Below are positions 25,778 to 33,601 of a stretch of 64,000 nt of DNA, one piece after another (within the stretch, counting starts at the first letter, position 1; the number at the start of each line of letters is the position of its first letter). The notes beneath the pieces were generated by a model that worked only from the letters and a program-made list of their open reading frames with translations, ran no database searches and had not been told where the DNA came from. This DNA is from Chlamydiia bacterium. Its GTDB lineage: Bacteria; Chlamydiota; Chlamydiia; Chlamydiales; Simkaniaceae. A program made the position numbers and the translations under genes. The stretch is from NCBI GenBank assembly GCA_022601645.1, contig JAJACH010000002.1, positions 186,001 to 250,000 of the forward strand, given 5' to 3'.

Positions 25778-26233
25778 AAAGGTGGATTCGGTGAGGCGAA
25801 ATACTGTCCATTCATCCATGGATTTAGCCCCGATTTTTCGGTAAAAATCAATTGCTGGGAGATTTTCATCAAGGACCCACCATTCGACTCGGCCACAGTC
25901 GCGCTCTTTAGCCAAGCGGCAAATTTCCTTTAAGAGTGCTTTTCCATACCCTTTCCCTCGATAGGCTTCTCTGACGTAGAGGTCTTCGATGTAGAGCCCT
26001 TTTTTCCCAACAAAGGTTGAGAAATTGTGGAAATAGAGAACGAAACCGACGACTTGGTCTGTTTCGGCAATGAGGACTTCAGGCCCTTTTGGATCTTCAA
26101 ATAGGCTTTGGTGGAGGGTTTTCTCATCGGTGACAACCTCATGGAGGAGATTTTCGTACTCAGCAAGCTCTTTGATAAGAGTTAAGATAAGAGAGGTGTC
26201 TGATGGTGTTGCTTGTCGTATTTGTAAAGCCAT
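25772..26233 (-). CDS. GNAT-family N-acetyltransferase (SSAT-like)
   Basis: A 153-residue acetyltransferase starting at MALQIRQATPSD; the longer ORF would run through the tRNA gene and is rejected. The acetyl-CoA loop is YRGKGYGKALL, preceded by the strand LYIEDLYVRE; WWVLDENLPAIDFYRKIGA completes the fold. This pattern is closest to diamine/thialysine acetyltransferases of the SAT1 type, so a polyamine or lysine-analogue substrate is possible. AAGGCAG stands before the start. It is convergent with the flippase and lies just downstream of the tRNA-Pro. Confidence 0.82.
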   Translation of the reverse strand: MALQIRQATPSDTSLILTLIKELAEYENLLHEVVTDEKTLHQSLFEDPKGPEVLIAETDQVVGFVLYFHNFSTFVGKKGLYIEDLYVREAYRGKGYGKALLKEICRLAKERDCGRVEWWVLDENLPAIDFYRKIGAKSMDEWTVFRLTESTFL

Positions 26234-26253
26234 AAAAAACTGCCTTGAAAAGA

Positions 26254-26328
26254 TCTGGGTGAGAGGATTCGAACCTCCGACCCCTAGCACCCCATGCTAG
26301 TGCGCTAGCCAAGCTGCGCCACACCCAG
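26254..26328 (-). tRNA. tRNA-Pro (anticodon GGG)
   Basis: A 75-base cloverleaf on the minus strand: acceptor CTGGGTG/CACCCAG, D arm GCGC/GCGC, anticodon stem CTAGC/GCTAG with loop ATGGGGT (anticodon GGG), T arm GGAGG-TTCGAAT-CCTCT, discriminator A, CCA not encoded. The GCGC D-stem is typical of bacterial proline tRNAs. Confidence 0.95.
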
Positions 26329-26398
26329 ATAAAGGATTGACCAAAGGGCAAAAAACCCTATAATTGATGGGCTATATCGTACCGTCAAAAAGGTGTTT

Positions 26399-27079
26399 AT
26401 GTCAAGAATGTCCCTAGAGAAGAGCTGGCATGAAAAGCTCAAAACTGAACTCGAAGCTCCCTACATCGCTCGGTTAAAAGATTTTTTGGCTGAGGAGAAA
26501 AAACGGGGAATGATCGTTTATCCCCCAGAAGATGACGTCTTTAGTGCGCTACGGCATACGCCGTTTGATCAGGTGAAGGTCGTTATTGTAGGCCAGGATC
26601 CGTATCACGGGCCTGGACAGGCGCATGGTTTGAGTTTTTCGGTGAAGGAAGGGATTCCGGTGCCGCCGTCGCTTAAGAACATTTACAAGGAACTGAAGAG
26701 CGATTTGGGAATTGAGCCGCCAACGCATGGATGTTTAGAGAAATGGGCGGACCAAGGGGTGTTAATGCTCAATGCGACGTTGACGGTAAGAGCTAGGGAG
26801 CCAAGGTCGCATAATGGCCGGGGATGGGAGCAGTTTACTGATGCGGTTATCCGCGCACTTTGTTTGGATAAGTCGCCTAAGGTGTTTATACTCTGGGGCC
26901 GCTCGGCAAAAGAGAAGTGTCAAAATGTTTTGGAGACGATCAAGCATCCGCATGCGATCTTAACCTCTGCCCACCCATCGCCTTTTTCTGCGGTGAATTT
27001 TTTGGGGTGTAAGCATTTTTCCAAGGCGAACCGGCACTTGATAAAATGGGGAAAATCACCTATTGATTGGAAGATATGA
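26399..27079 (+). CDS. ung: Uracil-DNA glycosylase
   Basis: A 226-residue family-1 UDG. The catalytic water-activating loop GQDPYHG is at residues 65-71 (Asp67), followed by GLSFSV; LMLNATLTV holds the uracil-recognition Asn, and the minor-groove loop HPSPFSA is at 192-198. It removes uracil from DNA. The ATG at 26399 is chosen for the AAAAAGG site six bases before it over a GTG two codons earlier. It ends in an ATGA overlap with the MFS gene. Ortholog of CT607. Confidence 0.95.
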   Translation: MSRMSLEKSWHEKLKTELEAPYIARLKDFLAEEKKRGMIVYPPEDDVFSALRHTPFDQVKVVIVGQDPYHGPGQAHGLSFSVKEGIPVPPSLKNIYKELKSDLGIEPPTHGCLEKWADQGVLMLNATLTVRAREPRSHNGRGWEQFTDAVIRALCLDKSPKVFILWGRSAKEKCQNVLETIKHPHAILTSAHPSPFSAVNFLGCKHFSKANRHLIKWGKSPIDWKI

Positions 27080-28278
27080 AGAAAGGTGCTTCGCTCTTCT
27101 CGATTTTCTTCACTTTCGCGGTGGATAATCTCGGTGCGACGATTGTTTTTCCTATTTTTGCTCCCCTCTTTTTAGATCCGCACTATGGTATGGTTGGTCA
27201 TAATGTGATCAGTCACACGACGATGCTTGGGATTTTTTTAGCGGCGTTTCCGCTGATGCAGCTGTTTTTTGCGCCGATCTTGGGCGATTATGCTGATCAC
27301 AAAGGAAGGCGCAATGCGCTTTTATTGACAACGTGTGTCACGGTGATCAGTTATGTTTTAAGTGCGATTGCGATTTCACGGCATATGCTTGGTCTTTTGT
27401 TCTTTGCAAGGCTGCTTATGGGGGCTGGATCGGGGAATTTATCGATTTGTTTGTCGGCGCTTTCGGATTTGAGTGAATCGTCGAAGAAGAGGGTGAAATA
27501 CTTTAGTTTGGGCTCGGCGATTGCTGGCTTGACATTCGTTTTAGGACCGTTTGTTGGGGGAAAGCTTGCTGATCCGAGTATTTTCTCCTATTTTTCGATT
27601 GCGTCCCCGATGTGGCTTGGGGCGTTTTTGTCCTTTATCAATTTGCTTTTCCTTTTCTTCTGGTTTGATGAGACGTTAAAAGTGCCTTCAACGGCAAAGT
27701 TTGACTTGCTCAAGGGGTTGCATAATCTTCGGTTTGCGTGGAAGCTTGTGAAGGTGCGCAATCTTTATGTGGTCTATTTCTTCTATTTGTTTGCGTGGAA
27801 CATCTTTTTTCAGTTCATTCCGGCCTATTCGGTGGAGATGTTCAACTTAAGTCCGGCGAATATTGGGGATCTTTGTGCGCTTATGGGGCTTTGTTGGGTC
27901 TTTGGGTCAGGGGTGTTAAATAATCTCTTTCACGATATGGCAAACCCTAAGTGGGTGCTCTGTATCGCCTTTCTTCTCTTTGCTGGGGCGACCTATTTTA
28001 TTGGCTTTCCGAAGCATATTACCCATTTTGTGGTGATTACGGGGATTGCGACGATTATCTCTGGGGTGATCTGGCCCCTTTGTACGAGTTCGCTTTCTAA
28101 TGCGGCGGAGGGAAATATTCAGGGAAAAGTTATGGGTCTAAGCCAGTCTGTGTTATCCTTGGCGATGATTTTAGCTGCGGTAACTGGTGGGTTTTTCCTT
28201 CAGTTCCACTTAACGGTGCCTTTTATCATGGCAGCTGTGGCGACAGTGTTCTCAAGCCTATGGATTTTAAAAAATTAA
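27076..28278 (+). CDS. MFS transporter, tetracycline-efflux-like subgroup
   Basis: A 400-residue, 12-segment major facilitator protein. The family loop between helices 2 and 3 reads ILGDYADHKGRRN, and FARLLMGAGSGNLSICLSALSDLS follows in helix 4-5. The start shares ATGA with the ung stop, and the end overlaps the next gene by 19 bases, so ung, this gene and the Rsm22-like gene form a tight unit. The substrate cannot be told from sequence. Drug or metabolite export is the usual role for this subgroup. Confidence 0.8.
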   Translation: MKKGASLFSIFFTFAVDNLGATIVFPIFAPLFLDPHYGMVGHNVISHTTMLGIFLAAFPLMQLFFAPILGDYADHKGRRNALLLTTCVTVISYVLSAIAISRHMLGLLFFARLLMGAGSGNLSICLSALSDLSESSKKRVKYFSLGSAIAGLTFVLGPFVGGKLADPSIFSYFSIASPMWLGAFLSFINLLFLFFWFDETLKVPSTAKFDLLKGLHNLRFAWKLVKVRNLYVVYFFYLFAWNIFFQFIPAYSVEMFNLSPANIGDLCALMGLCWVFGSGVLNNLFHDMANPKWVLCIAFLLFAGATYFIGFPKHITHFVVITGIATIISGVIWPLCTSSLSNAAEGNIQGKVMGLSQSVLSLAMILAAVTGGFFLQFHLTVPFIMAAVATVFSSLWILKN

Positions 28279-29069
28279 AGCGAGCCCGTGAAGAGCTCAC
28301 CGACAGATATCGCGAGGGGAAGTTCATTGAAACGGAGGCGCATCGCAAGGCCTACAAGGAATTTCGCCTGCCTGCAACTTCTGCTGTGATCAAGCGGCTT
28401 TTAGAGGATGTATCGGTAGAGACGATGGTGGATCTTGGCGCAGGTCAAGGCGCTTCGCTTTCTAGCAAATGTTTTGAAAAAGCGATTTTAATCGAGAGGG
28501 ATCGTCACTTAGTCGGCCAAAATACCGAAGATGTCTCGTGGAAGGTGCTCGATTTTACCAAAATGGATGCGTATCCAGAATGTGATCTGATTTTAGCCTC
28601 CTACTCTTTAAACGAGGTGAAATGGGGTCCTGTTCTTGAAAAAATGTGGGCCGCTACAAACAATTATTTACTTGTCGTTGAGCCTGGTACGCCGGAAGGG
28701 TCAGCGCGCATTTGTAAGATGCGTGAGCGACTCCTTGAATGGGGGGCCTACATCGTTGGGCCTTGTACGCGCGCTGGAAGCTGTCCTATGCCTTGGTGTC
28801 ACTTCTCTGAGCGTGTTGATCGCTCGTCTATCCATCGTCGGCTTAAAGACGGCAAGCTTAGCTATGAAGATGAAAAATATGCTTACATCTTTGTATCAAA
28901 GACAAAAATTGAATATGCAGGTTCTCGCGTTGTGAGGCATCCAAAAATTGGTAAGAAAAAAATTACATTTACACTTTGCTCTGAATCAGGCTTAGAAGAG
29001 AAAATAATTACAAAAAGTATGCCTGAATACAAAATAGTTAGGAAAAAGAATTGGGGTGATGTGTTATAA
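28260..29069 (+). CDS. Rsm22-family ribosomal methyltransferase-like protein
   Basis: A 269-residue protein with a SAM-binding Rossmann core (VDLGAGQGASL near residue 58, SYSLNEV later). The family-specific part reads LVVEPGTPEGSARI, then GPCTRAGSCPMPWCHFSERVDRS and YEDEKYAYI. The Cys residues in PCTRAGSCP...WC fit the predicted iron-sulfur site of Rsm22 proteins, which act on the small ribosomal subunit in mitochondria and bacteria. It overlaps the upstream MFS gene by 19 bases. Family assignment is strong; the reaction itself is poorly characterised. Confidence 0.8.
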   Translation: MDFKKLKRAREELTDRYREGKFIETEAHRKAYKEFRLPATSAVIKRLLEDVSVETMVDLGAGQGASLSSKCFEKAILIERDRHLVGQNTEDVSWKVLDFTKMDAYPECDLILASYSLNEVKWGPVLEKMWAATNNYLLVVEPGTPEGSARICKMRERLLEWGAYIVGPCTRAGSCPMPWCHFSERVDRSSIHRRLKDGKLSYEDEKYAYIFVSKTKIEYAGSRVVRHPKIGKKKITFTLCSESGLEEKIITKSMPEYKIVRKKNWGDVL

Positions 29070-29076
29070 TGCTTTC

Positions 29077-29376
29077 ATGTATGAGAGCTATTTAACCCTC
29101 GTTTCCCAATTGATGTTTCAAAAAAGTGCTCACGTGTCTGTGCACGATAGGCAGGTGTGGGTAGATCTTTTACCTACAGGTTATGTACTGAAGTCTCCTC
29201 TTCGCCGTGGGAGTATCAATTTAGTTTTAGAAGCGAATGGGACAGAGTTGACTACGGAGGGGGAAACAGTCTGGATTAAACGCACTGTTCCTGGGCGTTT
29301 TACCTATCTCGGTTATCGAGAAGTTATCAAAGATTTTTTAGAGCAGATCGAGCTTTACGAACCACTTAGTGTTTAA
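29077..29376 (+). CDS. Small hypothetical protein, 99 residues
   Basis: Not recognised. The ATG at 29077 is used; an in-frame ATG at 29059 overlapping the upstream gene, with GGGG just before it, is also possible. The product looks like a small beta-rich domain (VSVHDRQVWVDLLPTGYVLKSPL, INLVLEANGTELTTEGETVWIKR) followed by a short helix. There is no signal peptide. It is convergent with the adenylosuccinate-lyase-like gene and overlaps it by eleven bases. Confidence 0.6.
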   Translation: MYESYLTLVSQLMFQKSAHVSVHDRQVWVDLLPTGYVLKSPLRRGSINLVLEANGTELTTEGETVWIKRTVPGRFTYLGYREVIKDFLEQIELYEPLSV

Positions 29377-30211
29377 GGATATTGAAGAGCTTGAGGTGGT
29401 CGTGCAGTTCCATAACTTGGGATTTCGCGCGCCCTGTATTAACTGGCTTTACATCAGTTGTTCGGATGCTTAATGCGTCTAGGCTAAGAAGCGTGAGTTC
29501 TAAGATGGCATCAACAGTCAGAAAGCTTTCAGTTTTCTCCTTAGAAAGTTCATAGAGATGCTTTAAGCGCATTTTAGAGGTTTCGCCAAGGTAGGACAGG
29601 TCTTTAAGTGTTTGGGCCATTGTATGGGCGCTTGAGGCGATGTGAGAGAGCTTTGAGTGGATGAGTAGATCAATTTTGCGCGAGTAGGTGTGGGTGGCAA
29701 GTGTCATCGTTTGGGTAAAGCCCATTGCTTCTGTTAGGAGTGCGTCTAGCTCAGTGACTTTCTTCTCGTCTCCTTCAAATTGTTTTAAGAGCGCTGTTTG
29801 TGAACCTCTTGATCCCTTAACTCCGAGGAAAGGGATTTCGTAGTTTTTAAGCGCTTGGTAATCCCAGAGGAAGTCTTGGAGGATGAGGGCAAAATGTTTG
29901 CCGATGGTTGTTTGTTCGTCATGGTCTAACGAGTTTGCGCAGGGTGTATCGGCGTATTTAACGGCAAGGTGATCGAGTTTTGCCAAGACGCCGTAGAGTT
30001 TTTTTTCGATGATGGAAAGGCCTACTTTCATGCGGATAAGGCGTGTGTTCTCACTGACGTAGTAGGAGGTATCTTTTGTTGGCGTTACACCAAAGGCTTT
30101 TTGTACGCGCTCGAGTTCAAGTAAAAGCGTTTGTTGTGTTGATTGAGCAAAGGCGTCTTTAAAGAGGTTGACCATTGGGGCGCTTTGGTAGCGCTCCTCA
30201 AGCGGACTCAT
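29366..30211 (-). CDS. Catalytically dead adenylosuccinate-lyase relative
   Basis: The 281-residue product is collinear with purB-type lyases (normally 430-480 residues). YYVSENTRLI matches the family CYVGDNTDLI, HLAVKYADTP matches FAKERADLP, and FLGVKGSRGSQTALLKQFEGD...VTELD matches LLGVKGTTGTQASFL...GD...VEELD. Three catalytic elements are missing. The helix carrying HDVMAH is deleted, the THFQPAQ motif with its catalytic His has become NSLDHDEQ (residues 93-100), and the C-terminal GSSAMPYKRNP loop with the catalytic Ser is absent. It overlaps the pgp6-like gene by 14 bases as last gene of thrS-parA-pgp6. A structural or regulatory role is inferred. Confidence 0.65.
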   Translation of the reverse strand: MSPLEERYQSAPMVNLFKDAFAQSTQQTLLLELERVQKAFGVTPTKDTSYYVSENTRLIRMKVGLSIIEKKLYGVLAKLDHLAVKYADTPCANSLDHDEQTTIGKHFALILQDFLWDYQALKNYEIPFLGVKGSRGSQTALLKQFEGDEKKVTELDALLTEAMGFTQTMTLATHTYSRKIDLLIHSKLSHIASSAHTMAQTLKDLSYLGETSKMRLKHLYELSKEKTESFLTVDAILELTLLSLDALSIRTTDVKPVNTGRAKSQVMELHDHLKLFNILKH

Positions 30212-30938
30212 TAATCCTTTTAAGTTGCTCTAGAAGGAGGCCTATCTTCTTCTTTTCCGTTGTACTAGGCTTATACTCTTCTTGATGAAGGGTGTTGACA
30301 AGGCGTTTTAAGGTGGAAAGGGTGTAGCCTGCTTGGTTGCCTGAACGTTTGTCGTGCGTTGCTAGGGGGAAGGACTTGCGGAGAGTTTTTAAAAGCTCAG
30401 CTTTTGTTTCGCCCTTATAACTTTTGACGAATTTTTCTTTGGCTTCTAGGGAAGCTTTACGAGAGGAAAGGGTATAGATGACTTGTTTTGGCATTTCATC
30501 GACTTTCTCTTGCAGGCTTTCTGGCAGTTCGTTGTAAAACTCGTAGAATAAAAGGAAGTTGTAAGGTGTTTGGCGGTTGCCGTAGGTTTCCATGAGCCAG
30601 GCAGAAAAGGCGCCGTCGCTGTATTCTGCGAAAAGTTCTTTGGCTTTTTGGATTCTCTCACCGTGGAGCATAGCTGCTTGGTTTGAGATTGCTTTGACTT
30701 CGGCTGTAATTTGCGTGAGAGAGCGGAGGTCTTCTTGGATATCGACTTGCTCTACGCTGTATTTGCTTAAAATGGTTTCAAGTGAGGCTTTTTCTTTTTC
30801 AGAGATGTTGCCAACTTGGAACACGCCGGAAAAGCTTGAGAGCTGCCCTGAGTTTGATCGCTCAGCAAGTGCTGACATCTTGTTGACGTTCTTTTCGTTT
30901 TTGAGGCGTTTATTAAGCAGGGACGAGAATTTCATCAT
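30198..30938 (-). CDS. pGP6-D-like protein
   Basis: A 246-residue protein related to chlamydial plasmid protein pGP6-D and its chromosomal homologue CT583. The recognisable core is GERIQKAKELFAEYSDGAFSAWL, which matches GEKIYNARKIL..SSTTFSSWI of pGP6-D, followed by YNFLLFYEFYNELPESLQEKVDEMPKQVIYTLSSRKAS matching YNALAYYELFINLPNQTLQ..IPYKSAYILAARKG. The role is not settled; pGP6 is linked to plasmid stability. It overlaps parA by 26 bases and the lyase-like gene by 14. The position after thrS and parA equals that in Chlamydia (CT581-CT583). Confidence 0.85.
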   Translation of the reverse strand: MMKFSSLLNKRLKNEKNVNKMSALAERSNSGQLSSFSGVFQVGNISEKEKASLETILSKYSVEQVDIQEDLRSLTQITAEVKAISNQAAMLHGERIQKAKELFAEYSDGAFSAWLMETYGNRQTPYNFLLFYEFYNELPESLQEKVDEMPKQVIYTLSSRKASLEAKEKFVKSYKGETKAELLKTLRKSFPLATHDKRSGNQAGYTLSTLKRLVNTLHQEEYKPSTTEKKKIGLLLEQLKRINESA

Positions 30939-31689
30939 TAACCTTTTCTAGTATTTCTTGAGTGAGATGCCAGTAATCTTCTGCAGCGCGCGATTTTGGA
31001 GCGGAGAGGAAGATGGATCGTCCGTGAATGGATGCTTCAGAGACTTTGATATCTCGCCTGATTTTTGTTTTAAGGGCTTTTCCTGGGAAGGTTGTTTCAA
31101 CCACTTCGAGGAAAGCGTCGTTATTTTTTCCCCTCTGGTTCCAGAAGGAGAGAGCAACACCAACGACGTCGACAGGGTGACGCATAGCGATGTTATCGAT
31201 AAAGTAAGAAAGGCGCTGCAAGCCTTTGATCGAGTAAAATTCTGGTGTTGCGCAGACAAGTGAGTAGTTGGAGGCGATGAGTGCTGATTCTGTTAGCCAG
31301 CAAAGTGAAGGCGGTGTATCGATGATGACGTAGTCGTAGTCGAGCTGGTCTACAAGCCCTTTGAGGCGCTCGTGTGAGTAGCGGTCAGAGGCTAGAACGC
31401 CTGTCACTTCAACACGCTCGAGCCAGGTGTCGGCGGGGATGAGGTCGAGGTTTTCGACTTCCGTTTGGAGGATCACTTCGTGGATCGACTTGGATTTTTG
31501 GAGCACACTTGCTAAGGAATCGTGACTATCAGGGTCGAAACCAAGTCCTGCAGTAAGGTTTGCTTGTGCATCAAAGTCGATGAGTAGCACGCGCTTTTTA
31601 CAAAATAGAGCGAGTGCAGATGCAATGTTTAAGCAGATCGACGTTTTTGCAGTGCCACCTTTGAAGCTACTGACGGCTATTTTTTTCAT
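30913..31689 (-). CDS. parA: ParA/MinD-family ATPase (pGP5-like)
   Basis: A 258-residue ParA ATPase. The deviant Walker A KGGTAKTS starts at residue 10 with the signature lysine, Walker A' LLIDFDAQANLT follows, and the Walker B strand is YDYVIIDTPPSL. It is the counterpart of CT582 and plasmid protein pGP5. The family positions DNA or protein cargo on the nucleoid. It overlaps thrS by 23 bases and pgp6 by 26. No parB gene or recognisable parS site occurs in this window, so its partner may be the pGP6-like protein or a gene elsewhere. Confidence 0.9.
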   Translation of the reverse strand: MKKIAVSSFKGGTAKTSICLNIASALALFCKKRVLLIDFDAQANLTAGLGFDPDSHDSLASVLQKSKSIHEVILQTEVENLDLIPADTWLERVEVTGVLASDRYSHERLKGLVDQLDYDYVIIDTPPSLCWLTESALIASNYSLVCATPEFYSIKGLQRLSYFIDNIAMRHPVDVVGVALSFWNQRGKNNDAFLEVVETTFPGKALKTKIRRDIKVSEASIHGRSIFLSAPKSRAAEDYWHLTQEILEKVNDEILVPA

Positions 31690-33559
31690 GTGTTAACTCC
31701 TCAATAAAAGCCTTAAGCTCGCTTTCACCTCTCACAACATTGTCACGCGAGCGAACCGAGATAGTTTGATTTTCTACTTCTTGGTCCCCAACTGTCAACA
31801 TGTAATTGATTTTAAGGAGCTGTGCTTTGCGAATTTTTTTGCTAACCGACTCACCAGTGTCGTCAATATCGCATGTAAAGCCAAGATCTTGAAGCTGTTT
31901 AACCACCTTGTGACCGTATTCTGCGTGGCGATCGGCAACTGGCACAACGCGCACTTGAAGCGGAGAGATCCAAAGAGGGAATTTACCGGCGTAGTGTTCG
32001 ACTAAGATGCCTAGGAACCGTTCGAAAGAGCCGAAAAGGGCTCGGTGGATCATGATGGGACGCTTACTTGTGCCATCAGCGGCACGGTAAGTAAGGTCAA
32101 AACGCTCTGGGAGGCTCATGTCAAGCTGGACGGTGCCGCATTGCCACGAACGACCGAGGGCGTCTTTGATATGCACATCAATTTTTGGGCCGTAGAAAGC
32201 TCCATCGCCTTCGTTGATCACATAGGGCTTGTCCCATTTGTCAAGTGCATCTTGAAGCCCTTTTGTTGTCATTTCCCAATCTTTGTCGGTGCCGATGGAT
32301 TCTTCTGGGCGGGTGGATAGTTCTAGGTGGTAGGAGAGACCAAAGGGGGCGTAGAGCTCTTCGGTTAAGCGAAGAATTTCGACAATTTCATCGCAGATTT
32401 GTTCTTCGGTCATGAAGATGTGAGCATCGTCTTGGTGGAAAGAACGAACGCGAAAGAGGCCGTTTAGGGCTCCAGAGGGCTCGTAGCGGTAGACGTGACC
32501 GATTTCTCCAACGCGCAGCGGAAACTCGCGGTAACTGTGGATGTGGCTTTTGTAATAGAGCATGCCGCCAGGACAACTCATCGGCTTGATCGCAAAGTGA
32601 CGGTCTTCGATCTCAAAGGAGAACATGTTTTCTCGGTAGTGTTCCCAGTGGCCCGATTTTTCCCAAAGCTCTTGCGACATGATTTGGGGCGTTTTAATCT
32701 CAACATAGCCTGCTTTCGTATGGAGATCGCGCCAGAAATCGAAAAGAGTGTTCCAGATGATCATCCCTTTGGGGTGAAGGAAGGGCATGCCAGGGGCTTC
32801 TTCGCGGAAGGAGTAGAGGTCAAGAGCTGTTCCAACTAGGCGGTGGTCTCGTTTTTTTGCCTCTTCCAGCATATGCAGGTAGTCTTTCATCTGCTGTTTG
32901 TCGGGGAAAGAGATGCCGTAGATGCGGGTTAACATTTCGCGATCGGAGTCGCCACGCCAGTAGGCGCCCGATGTTTTTAGGAGTTTGATCGCTTTGACTT
33001 TTCCAAGCGATGGGAGGTGAGGGCCGCGGCAAAGGTCGAAAAACTCCCCTTGCTTGTAGGCGGAGAAAACCCCATCGTCGTCAAATCCCTCGATCAATTC
33101 TTTTTTATAGGGGTTGTCGCTAAAGGTTGTCACAGCGTCTTGTTTTGTAGGGAAGGTTGAACGTTCGGGACGGTGATTTTCTTTGATGATCTTTTGCATT
33201 TCTTTTTCAATCTTTGGAAAATCATCGATGGAGATTTCTAAGTTCGCAAAATCGTAGTAAAAACCGTTTTCAATCGGTGGCCCGATGGTTGGCTTTGCGT
33301 CAGGATAAAGGCGTAAAACGGCTTGGGCAAGAATATGTGCGGAGGTGTGCCAGAAAATTTCTTTCCCTTCTTTTTCGTCAAAATTCACGAGATCGACGTG
33401 ATCGCCGCTTGAGAGTTTTTCGTTGAGATCCACCGTTTTCCCATTGATAGAAACGGCAAGTGCTTGGTGCGGATCGCGCATGTTTAGCTTGTCGGCAAGG
33501 TCCTTTCCCGAGGCTCCCTCTTCGATTTCAACGTCTGATTCTTGAAACTTGATATTCAT
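31667..33559 (-). CDS. thrS: Threonyl-tRNA synthetase
   Basis: A 630-residue class II synthetase with the full bacterial layout: N-terminal TGS domain (residues ~1-60), an editing domain with HTSAHILAQAV, the catalytic core with motif 2 FRVRSFHQDDAHIF and zinc-binding MSCPGGM, and the C-terminal anticodon domain (VRVVPVADRHAEY). The start at 33559 is favoured by AAGGAATTAGG; the longer ORF lacks a site. It charges tRNA-Thr. It leads the parA-pgp6-lyase-like operon, an arrangement fixed in chlamydiae. Confidence 0.97.
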   Translation of the reverse strand: MNIKFQESDVEIEEGASGKDLADKLNMRDPHQALAVSINGKTVDLNEKLSSGDHVDLVNFDEKEGKEIFWHTSAHILAQAVLRLYPDAKPTIGPPIENGFYYDFANLEISIDDFPKIEKEMQKIIKENHRPERSTFPTKQDAVTTFSDNPYKKELIEGFDDDGVFSAYKQGEFFDLCRGPHLPSLGKVKAIKLLKTSGAYWRGDSDREMLTRIYGISFPDKQQMKDYLHMLEEAKKRDHRLVGTALDLYSFREEAPGMPFLHPKGMIIWNTLFDFWRDLHTKAGYVEIKTPQIMSQELWEKSGHWEHYRENMFSFEIEDRHFAIKPMSCPGGMLYYKSHIHSYREFPLRVGEIGHVYRYEPSGALNGLFRVRSFHQDDAHIFMTEEQICDEIVEILRLTEELYAPFGLSYHLELSTRPEESIGTDKDWEMTTKGLQDALDKWDKPYVINEGDGAFYGPKIDVHIKDALGRSWQCGTVQLDMSLPERFDLTYRAADGTSKRPIMIHRALFGSFERFLGILVEHYAGKFPLWISPLQVRVVPVADRHAEYGHKVVKQLQDLGFTCDIDDTGESVSKKIRKAQLLKINYMLTVGDQEVENQTISVRSRDNVVRGESELKAFIEELTHEKNSRQ

Positions 33560-33601
33560 CCTAATTCCTTTTTTTATTAGCATAGTCTATGGAGGAAAAA
33601 A

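Noticed and set aside
25772..26290. Longer GNAT reading frame starting at 26290
   Set aside because: Its first 19 codons lie over the tRNA-Pro gene; the methionine at 26233 begins the family-typical N-terminus.
30913..31689. A parS site near parA; a TGTTTCACG half-site occurs at about 12373
   Set aside because: Only one half matches the usual 16-bp consensus and it lies inside tyrB, 18 kb away.
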